A stretch of DNA of 64,000 nucleotides, taken from assembly GCF_008370045.1 (NCBI RefSeq), contig NZ_VOBN01000006.1, positions 124,001 to 188,000 of the forward strand. Reading direction: 5' to 3'. Source of the stretch: Pseudomonas sp. ANT_J12. GTDB lineage: Bacteria > Pseudomonadota > Gammaproteobacteria > Pseudomonadales > Pseudomonadaceae. Below, piece after piece: positions 20,649 through 30,223 of this stretch. How positions within the stretch are numbered: position 1 is the first letter of the stretch; each line of letters opens with the position of its first letter. The notes beneath the pieces were generated by a model, which was not told the origin of the DNA, made no database searches, and saw nothing but the letters and a program-made list of their open reading frames with translations. A program made the position numbers and the translations under genes.

Positions 20649-22084
20649 AGAATCGGGGAAATAAGCCGGGCGACCCGCATGCCGATCTGTTGCAGGCGGT
20701 GGGTCTCCCGGCTTTCTTCTTTGGCGATTTCGTGGGAAACGGCGAAATCGTCGTTGAGCATCTGTTCCACCTCGGCGGCAAACGCGCTGTCGACGGTCAG
20801 CAGCATCACTTCGAAATTCAGCCGGAACGAACGGTTGTCCAGGTTGGCGCTGCCGATGGCGCTGATCTCGCTATCGATCAACACCACTTTCTGATGCAGG
20901 AAACCGGGTTCATAACGGAACACCCGCACGCCTGCGCGCACGGCTTCGAAGGCGTAGAGGCTGGAGGCGGCGTAGACAATGCGGTGATCCGGGCGCGATG
21001 GCAGCAGCAATCGCACATCGACACCGCGCAGCACAGCCAGGCGTAAGGCTGCGAAAACGGCTTCGTCCGGGATGAAATAGGGGCTGGTGATCCATACCCG
21101 CTCGGTCGCCGCGTGGATGGCTTCGACGAAGAACAGGGAACAGGTTTCGTAGGAATCCGCCGGACCGCTGGCGAGCAATTGGCAGAGCACGCCGTCGTCC
21201 GGGTAGACGTCTGGCAGGATCAGCGGCGGCAAGGTGCGGGCGGCCCAGAACCAGTCTTCAGCAAAGGATTCCTGCATGCATGCCACCACCGGTCCGCTCA
21301 CTTGCACGTGGGTATCGCGCCACGGCGCCAGGGGCGGTTTCTCGCCCATGTATTCGTCGCCGACGTTGTGCCCGCCGACGAAACCGAGCACACCGTCCAC
21401 GACCACGATCTTGCGGTGGTTGCGGAAGTTGACCTGGAAACGGTTGAGCCAGCCGCTGCGGGTGGCAAACGCCTTGACCTCGACACCGGCATCACGCAAC
21501 GGCTGCACGTAACTGTGGGGCAACGAGTGGCTGCCGATGCGGTCGTAAAGCAGGTACACCGCCACGCCTTCGGCGGCTTTTTTCAGCAGCAGGCTTTGCA
21601 GGCGCTGGCCGAGTCGGTCGTCGTGGATGATGAAGAACTGGATCAGCACGGCTTCTTTGGCATGGCTGATCGCTTGGAAAATCGCCTCGAAGGTCGCCGT
21701 GCCGTTGATCAACAGGCGCACTTCATTGTTCGCCAGGCACGGCATGCGCCCCAGTTTCGGCATCGCCCGCAAGGAGGCGTAGGCATTGGAGGCGCGGGCG
21801 GTCAGGGCTTCTTCGACCCACGGACGCCAGTTCAGCTCGGAGATGGCCTTGCGCATTTCCTCGTTGGCCTGGCGCCGCGCCTTGATGTAGCCATCAAAGG
21901 TGCTGCGGCCGAAGACCAGGTACGGGATAAGTGTCAGGTAGGGAATGAACAGCAACGACAGGGCCCAGGCGATCGAGCCTTGGGCGGTCCGAACGGTCAA
22001 CACGGCGTGGATGGCGGCAATCAGGCCCAGCGTGTGCAATAGCGCGATCAGGTATCCGAAAACATGCGGTCCAAAATAATCCAT
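20645..22084 (-). CDS. clsA: Cardiolipin synthase
   Basis: Joins two phosphatidylglycerols to make cardiolipin at the inner membrane. The 479-residue product has two N-terminal hydrophobic helices and two phospholipase-D motifs: HRKIVVVD in the first half and HQKVVLID followed by [10 protein letters not shown] in the second. The start at 22084 (MDYFGPHVF) follows a GGAGCAAGG ribosome site and gives the normal ClsA length; an in-frame GTG 42 nt upstream is less likely. Confidence 0.94.
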   Translation of the reverse strand: MDYFGPHVFGYLIALLHTLGLIAAIHAVLTVRTAQGSIAWALSLLFIPYLTLIPYLVFGRSTFDGYIKARRQANEEMRKAISELNWRPWVEEALTARASNAYASLRAMPKLGRMPCLANNEVRLLINGTATFEAIFQAISHAKEAVLIQFFIIHDDRLGQRLQSLLLKKAAEGVAVYLLYDRIGSHSLPHSYVQPLRDAGVEVKAFATRSGWLNRFQVNFRNHRKIVVVDGVLGFVGGHNVGDEYMGEKPPLAPWRDTHVQVSGPVVACMQESFAEDWFWAARTLPPLILPDVYPDDGVLCQLLASGPADSYETCSLFFVEAIHAATERVWITSPYFIPDEAVFAALRLAVLRGVDVRLLLPSRPDHRIVYAASSLYAFEAVRAGVRVFRYEPGFLHQKVVLIDSEISAIGSANLDNRSFRLNFEVMLLTVDSAFAAEVEQMLNDDFAVSHEIAKEESRETHRLQQIGMRVARLISPIL

Positions 22085-22215
22085 GGGGCAACCTTGCTCC
22101 TGAAGATTCAATACGTAACAGACCATGTTCCGTGCAGAATGTCGCTATTTAATTGGCCCATGAACCGAAGCCCGTGGCTGACGTCTAAAGGCCACTAATG
22201 ATCAGGAGTTACTCG

Positions 22216-22737
22216 ATGAACGTTCGTCTGCTGGGTTTGGCCATGGCCCTTGGTTTGTCCCTTCCTGTGGCGGCTCAGGCGCAGATGCTGCAACCGGGTT
22301 TGTGGGAGTTGACCACGAGCAATATGAAAGTCGATGACCAGAACCTGCCGGATCTGCAACTGATCCTCGGTCAGTTGCAGGGCCAGATGACCCCGGCACA
22401 ACGGGCGCAGCTGGAGAAGCAGGGCATCACCATGGGCGGCAAAGGGATTCGTGCGTGCCTGACGCAGGCGCAAGTTGCCTCCGACAACATTCCGCTGACC
22501 GATCCGCAATCGGGCTGCAAGCAGGAAATCACGGATCGCACCGGTAACCAGTGGAAATTCCGCTTCAGTTGCCCGAAAGCGCAGGGTGCGGGTGTGGCGA
22601 CGTTCCTCAGCGATCGTGAGTTCACCACCAAGGTGAACGGCACGTTCAATGCGACCGGGATTCAGCAGAAGGGCAGTCTGGATACCCGCGCCGTTTGGCT
22701 GGGGCAGGATTGCGGGACTGTTAAGCCGAGAGCCTAA
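22216..22737 (+). CDS. DUF3617-family exported protein
   Basis: A 173-residue periplasmic protein. A signal peptide (MNVRLLGLAMALGLSLPVAAQA) precedes a small domain starting MLQPGLWELTTSNMK, typical of the DUF3617 family, with conserved cysteines in RACLT, SGCKQ, FSCPK and QDCGT that could form two disulfides. The ATG at 22216 has AGGAGT upstream. Function is unknown; no operon partner is visible. Confidence 0.75.
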   Translation: MNVRLLGLAMALGLSLPVAAQAQMLQPGLWELTTSNMKVDDQNLPDLQLILGQLQGQMTPAQRAQLEKQGITMGGKGIRACLTQAQVASDNIPLTDPQSGCKQEITDRTGNQWKFRFSCPKAQGAGVATFLSDREFTTKVNGTFNATGIQQKGSLDTRAVWLGQDCGTVKPRA

Positions 22738-22740
22738 AAG

Positions 22741-22806
22741 CAATCGCGAGCAAGCTTTGCTCCTACGGACGGTGATGTCCGTAGGAGCAAGGCTTACCCG
22801 CGAAGG
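22741..22806. repeat. REP-like inverted repeat (GCTCCTACGG family)
   Basis: Arms of the form CGCGAGCAAGCTTTGCTCCTACGGAC and its near complement around a short GTGAT loop. It lies between the convergent DUF3617 gene and the thrS remnant. Related elements occur at 35373-35468 and 51299-51420. Confidence 0.8.
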
Positions 22807-22813
22807 CGTCCTT

Positions 22814-23708
22814 TCAAACTCCACAATCTTTAGGATGTAAAAACCCGCACACCTCATCAATCCGCATCCGACCGAAATCCTCCCCGCCACAACTGCGCAC
22901 GCTGACAAACCCCCCGTCCTTTTCCTTCGCTCCGACCACCAGCAGGTACGGCACGTTGCGTTCACTGTGCACGCGAATTTTGTGAGCGATCTTCTCGTTG
23001 CGCAGATCCGCATGGGCACGCACGCCACTGCGTCGCAGCTGCTCGGTCACCGACTGGGTGTAATCGATCTGGCGTTCATCGATGTTCACCACCATCACCT
23101 GAGGCGGTACTTGCCATTGCTCCAGTTCCTGTTGGGTGGGCCAGCAAGTGCCGTAGATCCGTTGCAGCGACGTGCCTCCGACATGATCCAGGGTAAAAGC
23201 TTGCAGCACTCGGGTGGCGGGGACGTGGGGGGCCCTTGCTCAGGTAGTCGCCGTCGCCCAAGCGGTACACCGAGTGACGTTCGGTCGCAGAGAGAGGCCG
23301 CTGTCGAATGGAATGGTTGGTCGCGGCCAGCGTGCGCATCCTCTCCTCAATCGGTGTCAGGTCAGCCACCGTTAACATCCGCTGCAACGCAAACTCATAG
23401 AAGAACCCGTCCCCCATTGCCGACCCCTTGAGCAACAGCACGCTGGGGTGCAGTTGCTTGACCGCCATGGCCAGCATCAGCGCACAGGAACGGCGCAGGA
23501 TCTCCAGTCCATCGGGCTCCTGAGGCGTGACGATACTGACCCGCGCATCGCCCTGGAGCATGAACCCACAGTCCACCAACACGCCGTCCACCCGACCGGC
23601 CACAGCCGCTTTGGCCAGCGCGAAACCGATACTCGCCGCCAGTTCGTACACGGACAGCGGCTGATCGTATTCACGCAGAGAGCCGTCGGGCAGGGTGATG
23701 TGGATCAT
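22814..23708 (-). pseudogene. thrS: Threonyl-tRNA synthetase paralogue lacking its catalytic core
   Basis: Remnant of a second threonyl-tRNA synthetase. The first part (from ATG 23708) carries the TGS domain (ITLPDGSLREYDQPLSVYELA) and the start of the second additional domain. At a run of six G on the + strand (23227-23232) one base too many shifts the frame; with five G the text reads SKGPHVPATRVLQAFTL, as expected of the family. After RIYGTCWPTQQELEQW the sequence jumps straight to the anticodon-binding domain (DLRNEKIAHKIRVHSERNVPYLLVVG), so about 370 residues containing all catalytic and zinc-binding residues are gone. It is the last gene of the folE2 Zur operon. Confidence 0.85.
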
Positions 23709-23732
23709 GGTCAGGTTCTCGGTACTGGGGTG

Positions 23733-25069
23733 TTAACGCATGAAGCGCAGGGGCAAACCCTGGCAGCTGTCATGTAGACGATTGGCGTGCCAGGCAATTT
23801 GCCCCGACACCAGGGTGGTGCTGACGCTGTAGCGAAAACGATGCTGGGCGAAGGGTGTCCAGCCGCACTGCGAGAGGATCGGATGCTGGGACACGGCGAC
23901 GCCGTCGGGCTCGGATTTGATCAGCACCAGGTCCGCCCAATAGCCTTCGCGCAAATACCCTCGGTCGGGAATCGCGAACAGATCGGCGACCCGGTGGCTG
24001 GTCTTGGCCACGAGGGTGGTGATGGGCAGCACGTCATCCGCCACCAGTTCCAACAGCGCGGGGAGGGCGTGTTGTACCAGCGGCAGGCCGGACGGCGCCT
24101 GAGTGTAAGGCCGTTGTTTTTCGCCCCAGGTGTGCGGCGCATGATCGCTGCCGATCACGTCCAGCCGATTGCTCAACAGGGCTTGGCGCAGCGCGTCACG
24201 GTCGGTCTGGGACTTGATTGCCGGGTTGCACTTGATCAGGTTGCCGAGGCTCGGGTAATCGCGATCATCGAACAGCAGATGATGCAGACAGACTTCGGCG
24301 CTGATGTGTTTCTGGCTCAGCGGTTTGTCTTCGAACAAGGCCAGTTCGAGCGCGGTGGTCAGGTGCAAAACGTGCAGGCGGGTGCCGTGCCGTTTGGCCA
24401 GGTCCACGGCCATTGAGGAGGAACAAAGCAGGCCTCGGCATTGCGGATCAGCGGATGGGCCTCGGCCGTCAGGTGTTCACCGTACAGCGTTCGCAGGGTG
24501 GCCGCATTGGCGTCGATGCTGGGCGTGTGTTCGCAGTGGGCCAGCAGAAGGGTTGGCACTTCAGCGAACAGGCGTTCAAGAATCCGCGGATCGTCCACCA
24601 GCATGTTGCCCGTGGACGCGCCCATGAACACCTTCACCCCGGCGACTTCGCAAGGATTGAGCGCGGCCACGGTGTCGAGGTTGTCGTTGCTCACACCGAA
24701 GTGAAAGCCGTAGTTGGCCACCGAATTGATCGCGGCGCGGCGCTTTTTATCGTCCAGTGCTTCGAGGGTCAGGGTGGCCGGTTGGGTGTTGGGCATGTCC
24801 ATGAAACTGGTGATGCCACCGGCCACCGCTGCTCGGGATTCGGTGTAGAAACTGCCTTTGTCCGGCGCCCCGGGATCTCGGAAATGCACCTGGTCGTCGA
24901 TCATGCCGGGCAGCAGCCATTGGCCCCGCGCATCGATTTCCACGCGCGCGGTTTCGCCTTCAATGCTGCCGGCGATCTTGACGATGCGGCCATTGCTCAC
25001 CAGCAGGTCGCCGTCAAACACGCGACCTTCGTTCACCAAACGGGCATTGCGAATCAGCACGCTGCTCAT
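23733..25069 (-). pseudogene. pyrQ: Zur-regulon dihydroorotase paralogue with a frameshift
   Basis: Alternative dihydroorotase, made in zinc starvation to back up pyrimidine synthesis. The reading frame is split at about 24424/24425. Upstream text runs to HPLIRNAEACF and downstream resumes SSSMAVDLAKRHGTRLHVLHLTT; one missing base (TTTGTTCC for TTTNGTTCC) explains it. The repaired protein would be 445 residues, the expected length. Metal-site text includes DDQVHFRDPG (QxH where HxH is usual), GVKVFMG with the carboxylated Lys, AHCEH and GSDHAPH. Two nt separate it from the upstream gamma-CA gene. It is either a genuine mutation or a sequencing error. Confidence 0.88.
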
Positions 25070-25071
25070 GG

Positions 25072-25632
25072 TCAGAACTCGTTCTGCAGGGCTTTGTAGC
25101 CGCGCACCAGATCAACGTTGGTGCGCGCCACATCCTCGGAAAACTCCGAGGCGCTGACGCTCACCGGCGGGAACTGCGAAAGGTCGGTGCCGGGGCCGAT
25201 TCGCGTAGTGGACGGCACATAGAAGGCCGCGGGCAAGTCCCGGCCGTCGACTACCGAGTTGTGCCGTACCACGCAGCCGTTACCCACCGAACAGTTGAAC
25301 AGCACGCTGTTGAAGCCGATGAACACCCGGTCGCCGACGGTGCAGGGACCGTGGACGATGGAGCGGTGGGCGATGGAACTGAACTCGCCGATGGTCACCG
25401 CCGCGCCGGACTTGGAATGGATCACCACGCCGTCCTGGATGTTCGAATTGGCGCCGATGGTGATTGGCTCCATGTCACCCGAGGCATCGACTTCGTCAGC
25501 GCGAATGACTGCATAGGGACCGACGAATACGTTCTCGCCGATCACCACTTTGCCGCAGATGATCGCGGTTTTATCCACGTACGCGGATTCCGCAATCACC
25601 GGCAGATGACCTGAGGGGTTCTTGCGGATCAT
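25072..25632 (-). CDS. Gamma-carbonic-anhydrase-like hexapeptide-repeat protein
   Basis: A 186-residue left-handed beta-helix protein. Repeating hexapeptides (IGENVFVGPYAVIRAD, NIQDGVVIHS, IGEFSSIAHRSIVHG) keep three histidines in the positions used for metal binding in gamma-class carbonic anhydrases. It lies between metal-uptake and pyrQ genes in the folE2 operon, sharing an ATGA overlap with the binding-protein gene. The likely role is a low-zinc substitute (Fe or Co form) for a zinc carbonic anhydrase; activity is not provable from sequence. Confidence 0.8.
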   Translation of the reverse strand: MIRKNPSGHLPVIAESAYVDKTAIICGKVVIGENVFVGPYAVIRADEVDASGDMEPITIGANSNIQDGVVIHSKSGAAVTIGEFSSIAHRSIVHGPCTVGDRVFIGFNSVLFNCSVGNGCVVRHNSVVDGRDLPAAFYVPSTTRIGPGTDLSQFPPVSVSASEFSEDVARTNVDLVRGYKALQNEF

Positions 25633-26504
25633 GGCTTGCTCAACGCGTCGTAGAGGGTGTTGAGGTTGTATTCGAACAGTCCGGCGAAGGTGCTGGCTGG
25701 GCCGCTTGCCGCGAGCGCATCGGAGTAAAGAGTGCCGCCGATGTGCGCGCCGCTTTCATCGGCAATCTGCTTGAGCAGGCGCGCGTCCTTGATGTTTTCC
25801 ATAAACACCGCTTTGACCTTCGCTTGGCGAATCTGGGTGATCAACGCTGCGACTTCGGCGGCGGAAGGTTCGCGCTCGGTGGACAGACCCTGGGGCGCCA
25901 TGAAGTCGATACCGTAAGCCTGGCCGAGATAGCCGAACGCATCGTGGGACGTGACGATCTTGCGGTTACCCGGTGGCAGCGAACCGAGTTTGGCCTTGGC
26001 TTCGGCGAGCAGGGCGTAGATCTGTTTCAGGTAGGCCTGGCTGTTGCGCTGGTAGTCGGCTTTGTTGGCCGGGTCGGCGGCGATCAACGCTTTGGTGATG
26101 TTGGCGATGTACAACTCGGTGTTCGCCAGGTTGTGCCAGGCGTGCGGGTCGGGAACGGTTTCGCCGTCTTCATCCAGGGAGCGCGGAATCACACCGTGGC
26201 TGGCGCTGATCACCGGGGCTTTGGTTTCGGTGCTGGTCACCAGGCGGTCCAGCCACGGCTCGAAGCCGAGGCCGTTCTTGATGATGAGCCTGGCCTTGAG
26301 CAGCGCTTTGGCATCGTCCGGGGTCGGCTCGTAGGTGTGGGCATCGGCGTCCGGGCCGACCATGTTGGTGATCTGGATATGCTCGCCGCCGACCTGATGG
26401 GTCATGTCGGCGAGGATGCTGAAACTGGTGACCACCTGCAGTTTTTCTGCGGCGGACAGCGACATCGACAGCATCAAACTGAACAGCACGAGTAAAGCGC
26501 GCAT
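25629..26504 (-). CDS. Metal ABC transporter substrate-binding protein (ZnuA/PsaA-type)
   Basis: A 291-residue periplasmic cluster A-I metal-binding protein with a signal peptide (MRALLVLFSLMLSMSLSAAE). Predicted ligands are His in ADAHTYEP, His in DPHAWHN, Glu in GLSTEREPSAAE and Asp in TLYSDAL. It has no His-rich loop, unlike classical ZnuA, and the HHED set is also found in Mn-binding relatives. The context with folE2 and a Zur box argues for zinc. The ATG at 26504 starts the signal peptide. It is translationally coupled to the gamma-CA gene. Confidence 0.88.
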   Translation of the reverse strand: MRALLVLFSLMLSMSLSAAEKLQVVTSFSILADMTHQVGGEHIQITNMVGPDADAHTYEPTPDDAKALLKARLIIKNGLGFEPWLDRLVTSTETKAPVISASHGVIPRSLDEDGETVPDPHAWHNLANTELYIANITKALIAADPANKADYQRNSQAYLKQIYALLAEAKAKLGSLPPGNRKIVTSHDAFGYLGQAYGIDFMAPQGLSTEREPSAAEVAALITQIRQAKVKAVFMENIKDARLLKQIADESGAHIGGTLYSDALAASGPASTFAGLFEYNLNTLYDALSKP

Positions 26505-26515
26505 CGGGAAACACC

Positions 26516-27385
26516 TCATTGGGATGTGAGCAAAGGCGGGCGGCGCAGCAAGCCGTGCACCGGACCGAACACCACGGACAGCAGATACAAACCCCCAGCC
26601 ACCAGCACGATGGCCGGGCCGCTGGGCAGCGAGTAGTAGAACGACAGCAGCAAACCGAACCACACCGAGAGGCAGCCGAGCATGGCGGCGATCGCCATCA
26701 GCACCGGCAAACGACGGCTCCAGAATCGCGAAGCAGCGGCGGGCAACATCATCAAACCGACCACCATCAGCGCGCCGATGGCCTGGAAACCGATCACCAG
26801 ATTCAGCACCACGAGCGTCAGAAATACCCCGTGGGCGAGCGGCCCGAGACGGCTGACGGTTTGCAGAAAGAGCGGGTCGAGGGTGTCCAGCAGCAGCGGT
26901 TTGTAGATCAGCGCCATGGTGATCAGGCTGAAGCCGGAGACCCAGAGCATGCCGGTCAACGTCGGGCCATCGACGGCCAACGCCGAGCCGAACAGCAGGT
27001 GCAAAAGGTCCAGGCGTTTGCCAGCGATGCCGAGGATCAGGATGCCGCTGGCCAGGGAGATTGGGTAGATCGCCGCGAGGCTGGCGTCTTCCCGCAGGCC
27101 GGTGCGGCGGGTGATCCAAGCGGCGAGACCGGCCATGCTCAGGCCGGCGCCGAGGCCGCCGATGGTCAGCGCCGGGAGACTGAGGCCGGCAAACCAGAAG
27201 CCTAACGCCGCGCCGGGCAGGATGCCGTGAGCGACCGCATCGCCGATCAGGCTCATGCGGCGCAGGATCAGAAACACTCCGAGTGGCGCGGTGCTGCACG
27301 CCAGGACCAGACCGCCAAGCAGCGCCCGGCGCATGAACACGAACTCGTGGAACGGTTGCCAAAGCTGTGCGGCGACAATCATCAA
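26516..27385 (-). CDS. Metal ABC transporter permease (ZnuB-like)
   Basis: A 289-residue inner-membrane permease with about eight hydrophobic helices. The family segment GVFLILRRMSLIGDAVAHGILPG near the N terminus is characteristic of Zn/Mn ABC permeases. It forms the transport channel with the neighbouring ATPase and binding protein. The start overlaps the ATPase stop by ATGA, and 11 nt separate it from the binding-protein gene. Confidence 0.93.
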   Translation of the reverse strand: MMIVAAQLWQPFHEFVFMRRALLGGLVLACSTAPLGVFLILRRMSLIGDAVAHGILPGAALGFWFAGLSLPALTIGGLGAGLSMAGLAAWITRRTGLREDASLAAIYPISLASGILILGIAGKRLDLLHLLFGSALAVDGPTLTGMLWVSGFSLITMALIYKPLLLDTLDPLFLQTVSRLGPLAHGVFLTLVVLNLVIGFQAIGALMVVGLMMLPAAASRFWSRRLPVLMAIAAMLGCLSVWFGLLLSFYYSLPSGPAIVLVAGGLYLLSVVFGPVHGLLRRPPLLTSQ

Positions 27386-28050
27386 GCCACCTGCGTTTGC
27401 GGTTGTTGGCGGATCAGCTCGGTGCTGAGCCCGAGGCTGCAGCCGCTGCTTTTGATCAGCAGGGTTCGGGGGATGTGTTGGCGCACGGCGGCGAGGTCAT
27501 GGCACACGACCACCAGGGTTCGACCGTTGGCGTGCCAGGCGTGGATGTGTTTCCAGAGCAGTTCCTGGCCAAGTTCATCGAGGGCGGCGTGGGGTTCGTC
27601 GAGCAGCAGAAGAGGCGCTTCGGCGAGACTCAAACGGGCGAGCAGGGCGCGTTGTAATTCGCCTCCGGAAAGGGCCATCAATGGGCGATGTTCCAGGCCT
27701 GACAGGCACCAGTCTTCCAGCACGGCTTTGAGTTTTTGCCTGCGCGCTTCAGGCGTCTGCTTGCTGCCCCAGAATCCGGCGGCTACCAGCTCTTGGAGGC
27801 TGATGGGGAATTGTCGGTCCAGGTGTTGTTGCTGGGGCAGGAACGAGAGGCCGCCCTTGCGGGGAACATCCAGTTCAATTTTTCCGGCCAGTGGTTTTTG
27901 CAGGCCGGCGATGACTTTCAGCAGGCTGCTTTTGCCTGAGCCATTGGTGCCGATTACGGCGGTCAGGCTGCCCTTGGGTAGCTCGAAGTCGACGGCCGGC
28001 GTGAGCGGTTGACCGGGTGCGCCCCAGCGTAGGGATTGGCAGCGGATCAT
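27382..28050 (-). CDS. Metal ABC transporter ATP-binding protein (ZnuC-like)
   Basis: A 222-residue ABC ATPase. It has Walker A GTNGSGKSS, the Q-loop region FLPQQQ, signature LSGGELQRALLARL, Walker B LLLLDEP and the switch histidine in VVVCHDL. It is coupled by 4-nt overlaps to folE2 upstream and the permease downstream. It energises zinc uptake through the following permease. The order ATPase-permease-binding protein inside a folE2 operon differs from the classical divergent znuA/znuCB arrangement, so it is a second importer. Confidence 0.93.
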   Translation of the reverse strand: MIRCQSLRWGAPGQPLTPAVDFELPKGSLTAVIGTNGSGKSSLLKVIAGLQKPLAGKIELDVPRKGGLSFLPQQQHLDRQFPISLQELVAAGFWGSKQTPEARRQKLKAVLEDWCLSGLEHRPLMALSGGELQRALLARLSLAEAPLLLLDEPHAALDELGQELLWKHIHAWHANGRTLVVVCHDLAAVRQHIPRTLLIKSSGCSLGLSTELIRQQPQTQVA

Positions 28051-28946
28051 GTGGCGGACTCCCAGTTCCAGCGACTCTCGGCGACGGCGTCGTGGGCGTG
28101 AAGGCTTTCCGCGTGCACAACTCGCAGGTGGATGCCGTTGATGCCGGGGGAGCGTTTCAGGGCCAGGTTCAAGCGTCGCGCGGCGTCTTCGCAGAACATC
28201 AGGTTCTGACCGTTGGCCAGGGCAAAGGCTTGTTCGTCGGCGCGTTTCACCGCGGTTTGCACGGCTGTGCCGAGGGCGGCTTCGGCGTCGTTGATGATCG
28301 CAATCAACGGTAAGTCGTCGAGGTAATCGTCAAGACGCAGCTGTAAGTGAGCGGTGCTGCGTTGGCTGTGCGGTGTCGCGACGATGCCTTTTGTGGAGCC
28401 GAGCCAGGCCAAAACGTCGGCATGTTGCAGGGGTGTGTTGACGAAATCATCGACGAATTGCTGCTGGATCAGTTGGCGCGACAACGCGGCTGAACACGGG
28501 CACGTCGAGGAATAGGCCACGTCGATTTTTAGTTCCACGTGGAACATTTCGTTTTTCAATCGCGCTTCGATGCTCACTGGATAGCTTTTCCAGCCCGCCA
28601 ATGGGCTGATCAGCGCCGGCCTTTTTAACAGCAAGTCAGCGTGAATTTTCAGGTAGGCGCTGGAGGACAATCCTTCATGGCTGTCGAGAAAACGCCGCAA
28701 CACTTTGCGCAGTAATCCCGGCGTGAGGTTGCCCTGCTCAAGCATTTCCAACGCCAGATACAACCGCGACATATGAATACCGCGCGCTTCTCCATCGTCG
28801 AGACTGACGCCGGCATCCGCCTTCGCACTCAGCCGTTGGCCATCGAATAAAACAGGAAGAGCAATGCCGCACATGCCCACCCACTCCAGTGGCAGGGCTT
28901 GGCGTGAGGCCTGCGCGGCGATATCCGGCAGAGTCAGCGCATTCAT
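28047..28946 (-). CDS. folE2: GTP cyclohydrolase FolE2 (type IB)
   Basis: Makes dihydroneopterin triphosphate for folate, replacing the zinc enzyme FolE when zinc is scarce. The 299-residue protein shows the FolE2 core AYSSTCPCSAALSRQLI with the catalytic Cys and the EARLKNEMFHVELKIDV segment. Start at 28946 (MNALTLPDIAAQ) is preferred over an in-frame ATG 12 nt upstream because it has GGA before it and matches the family start. It heads the leftward Zur operon, with the strong Zur box at 28977 just upstream. Confidence 0.95.
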   Translation of the reverse strand: MNALTLPDIAAQASRQALPLEWVGMCGIALPVLFDGQRLSAKADAGVSLDDGEARGIHMSRLYLALEMLEQGNLTPGLLRKVLRRFLDSHEGLSSSAYLKIHADLLLKRPALISPLAGWKSYPVSIEARLKNEMFHVELKIDVAYSSTCPCSAALSRQLIQQQFVDDFVNTPLQHADVLAWLGSTKGIVATPHSQRSTAHLQLRLDDYLDDLPLIAIINDAEAALGTAVQTAVKRADEQAFALANGQNLMFCEDAARRLNLALKRSPGINGIHLRVVHAESLHAHDAVAESRWNWESAT

Positions 28947-28976
28947 GAGCAGGTCCATCGTGGGAGTTGATTTGGC

Positions 28977-28993
28977 ATGTTATATTATTACAT
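28977..28993. promoter_or_regulatory. Zur box shared by folE2 operon and amiC
   Basis: ATGTTATATTATTACAT closely matches the known gammaproteobacterial Zur operator consensus (TGTTATAnTATAACA type), with one arm base off a perfect palindrome. It lies 31 nt upstream of the folE2 start and 40 nt upstream of amiC, so one dimer pair could repress both directions when zinc is sufficient. Confidence 0.9.
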
Positions 28994-29032
28994 TCAAATC
29001 GACGATGCCTTTTTCACGAGCGGGCTTTCACC

Positions 29033-30223
29033 ATGCACAGACGTCACTTGCTCAACTGGATTCTGGCCAGCGCGGCCTTCGCTTTACCCTTTGGTGTTTC
29101 GGCCACGCAGATACGCAACGCACGGCTCTGGCGTTCGGATGACAAGTTGCGATTGGTGTTCGATCTGAGCGGACCGGTGCAATTCAAGACGTTTTCCCTG
29201 AGCGCGCCCGAGCGGCTGATCATCGATCTGAATGGCGCCAGTCTCAGCGGCGATTTCAGTCAGTTGGTGCTGAACAACACGGTGATCCGTTCCATTCGCT
29301 CCGGTCACTTCGGCCAGGGCGACACGCGGATCGTTCTCGACCTCAGCGAACCGGTGCAGCTCAACAGCTTCCAGCTACCGCCACAGGACGGGCAGGGCCA
29401 TCGACTGGTGCTCGATCTGAAGACCGCCGCGCCACTTCAAATTGCCGCTGCGCCGATCATCGACAAGGCTCACCCCAAGCGCGACATCATCGTGGTGGTC
29501 GATCCCGGTCACGGCGGCAAAGACCCTGGCGCAGTCGGCGCCAAAGGTGAGCGGGAGAAAGACGTGGTGCTGTCGATCGCGCAGTTGCTGGCCAAACGAC
29601 TGAAACGCGAGAAGGGCTTCGACGTGAAACTGGTGCGCAACGACGACTTCTTCGTCCCGCTACGCAAGCGCGTGGAGATTGCCCGCAAGCACAACGCCGA
29701 CATGTTCATCTCGGTGCACGCCGATGCCGCGCCACGGCTCACCGCGTCCGGCGCCTCGGTGTATTGCCTGTCCGAAGGCGGCGCGACCTCGGCCACGGCC
29801 AGGTTCATGGCGCAGCGCGAGAACGGCGCGGACTTGCTCGGTGCAACCAGCCTGCTCAATCTCAAGGACAAAGACCCGATGCTCGCCGGAGTGATTCTCG
29901 ACATGTCGATGAACGCGACCATCGCCGCCAGCCTGCAACTGGGCAGCACCGTGCTTGGTAGCCTCGCGGGCATCACCACGCTGCATCAGAAACGCGTGGA
30001 ACAGGCCGGATTCGCGGTGCTGAAGTCGCCGGACGTGCCGTCGATCCTGGTGGAAACCGGCTTTATTTCCAACGCTCGCGACAGTCAGCGACTGGTCACG
30101 GCGCGGCATCAGCAGGCTGTCGCTGACGGTTTGTTCGAAGGTTTGCAGCGCTATTTCCAGAAGAACCCGCCGATGAACAGCTACATCGCCTGGCAGCAGG
30201 AACAGAAAAAAGCCCGGGTCTAG
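29033..30223 (+). CDS. amiC: N-acetylmuramoyl-L-alanine amidase (AmiC-type, Zur-linked)
   Basis: Periplasmic cell-wall amidase that cleaves stem peptides from murein. The 396-residue protein begins with a twin-arginine-like signal (HRRHLLNWILASAAF), then an AMIN domain, then a zinc-dependent amidase_3 domain from IVVVDPGHGGKDPGA, with SVHADAAP and the catalytic-site VETGFISN. All metal ligands seem present. It is divergent from folE2 and shares its Zur box. It matches the second amidase of the P. aeruginosa zinc regulon (recalled). Confidence 0.93.
   Translation: MHRRHLLNWILASAAFALPFGVSATQIRNARLWRSDDKLRLVFDLSGPVQFKTFSLSAPERLIIDLNGASLSGDFSQLVLNNTVIRSIRSGHFGQGDTRIVLDLSEPVQLNSFQLPPQDGQGHRLVLDLKTAAPLQIAAAPIIDKAHPKRDIIVVVDPGHGGKDPGAVGAKGEREKDVVLSIAQLLAKRLKREKGFDVKLVRNDDFFVPLRKRVEIARKHNADMFISVHADAAPRLTASGASVYCLSEGGATSATARFMAQRENGADLLGATSLLNLKDKDPMLAGVILDMSMNATIAASLQLGSTVLGSLAGITTLHQKRVEQAGFAVLKSPDVPSILVETGFISNARDSQRLVTARHQQAVADGLFEGLQRYFQKNPPMNSYIAWQQEQKKARV

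Noticed and set aside
26505..27362. Upstream in-frame extension of the binding-protein gene.
   Set aside because: It overlaps the permease gene in another frame; the signal peptide at 26504 marks the real start.
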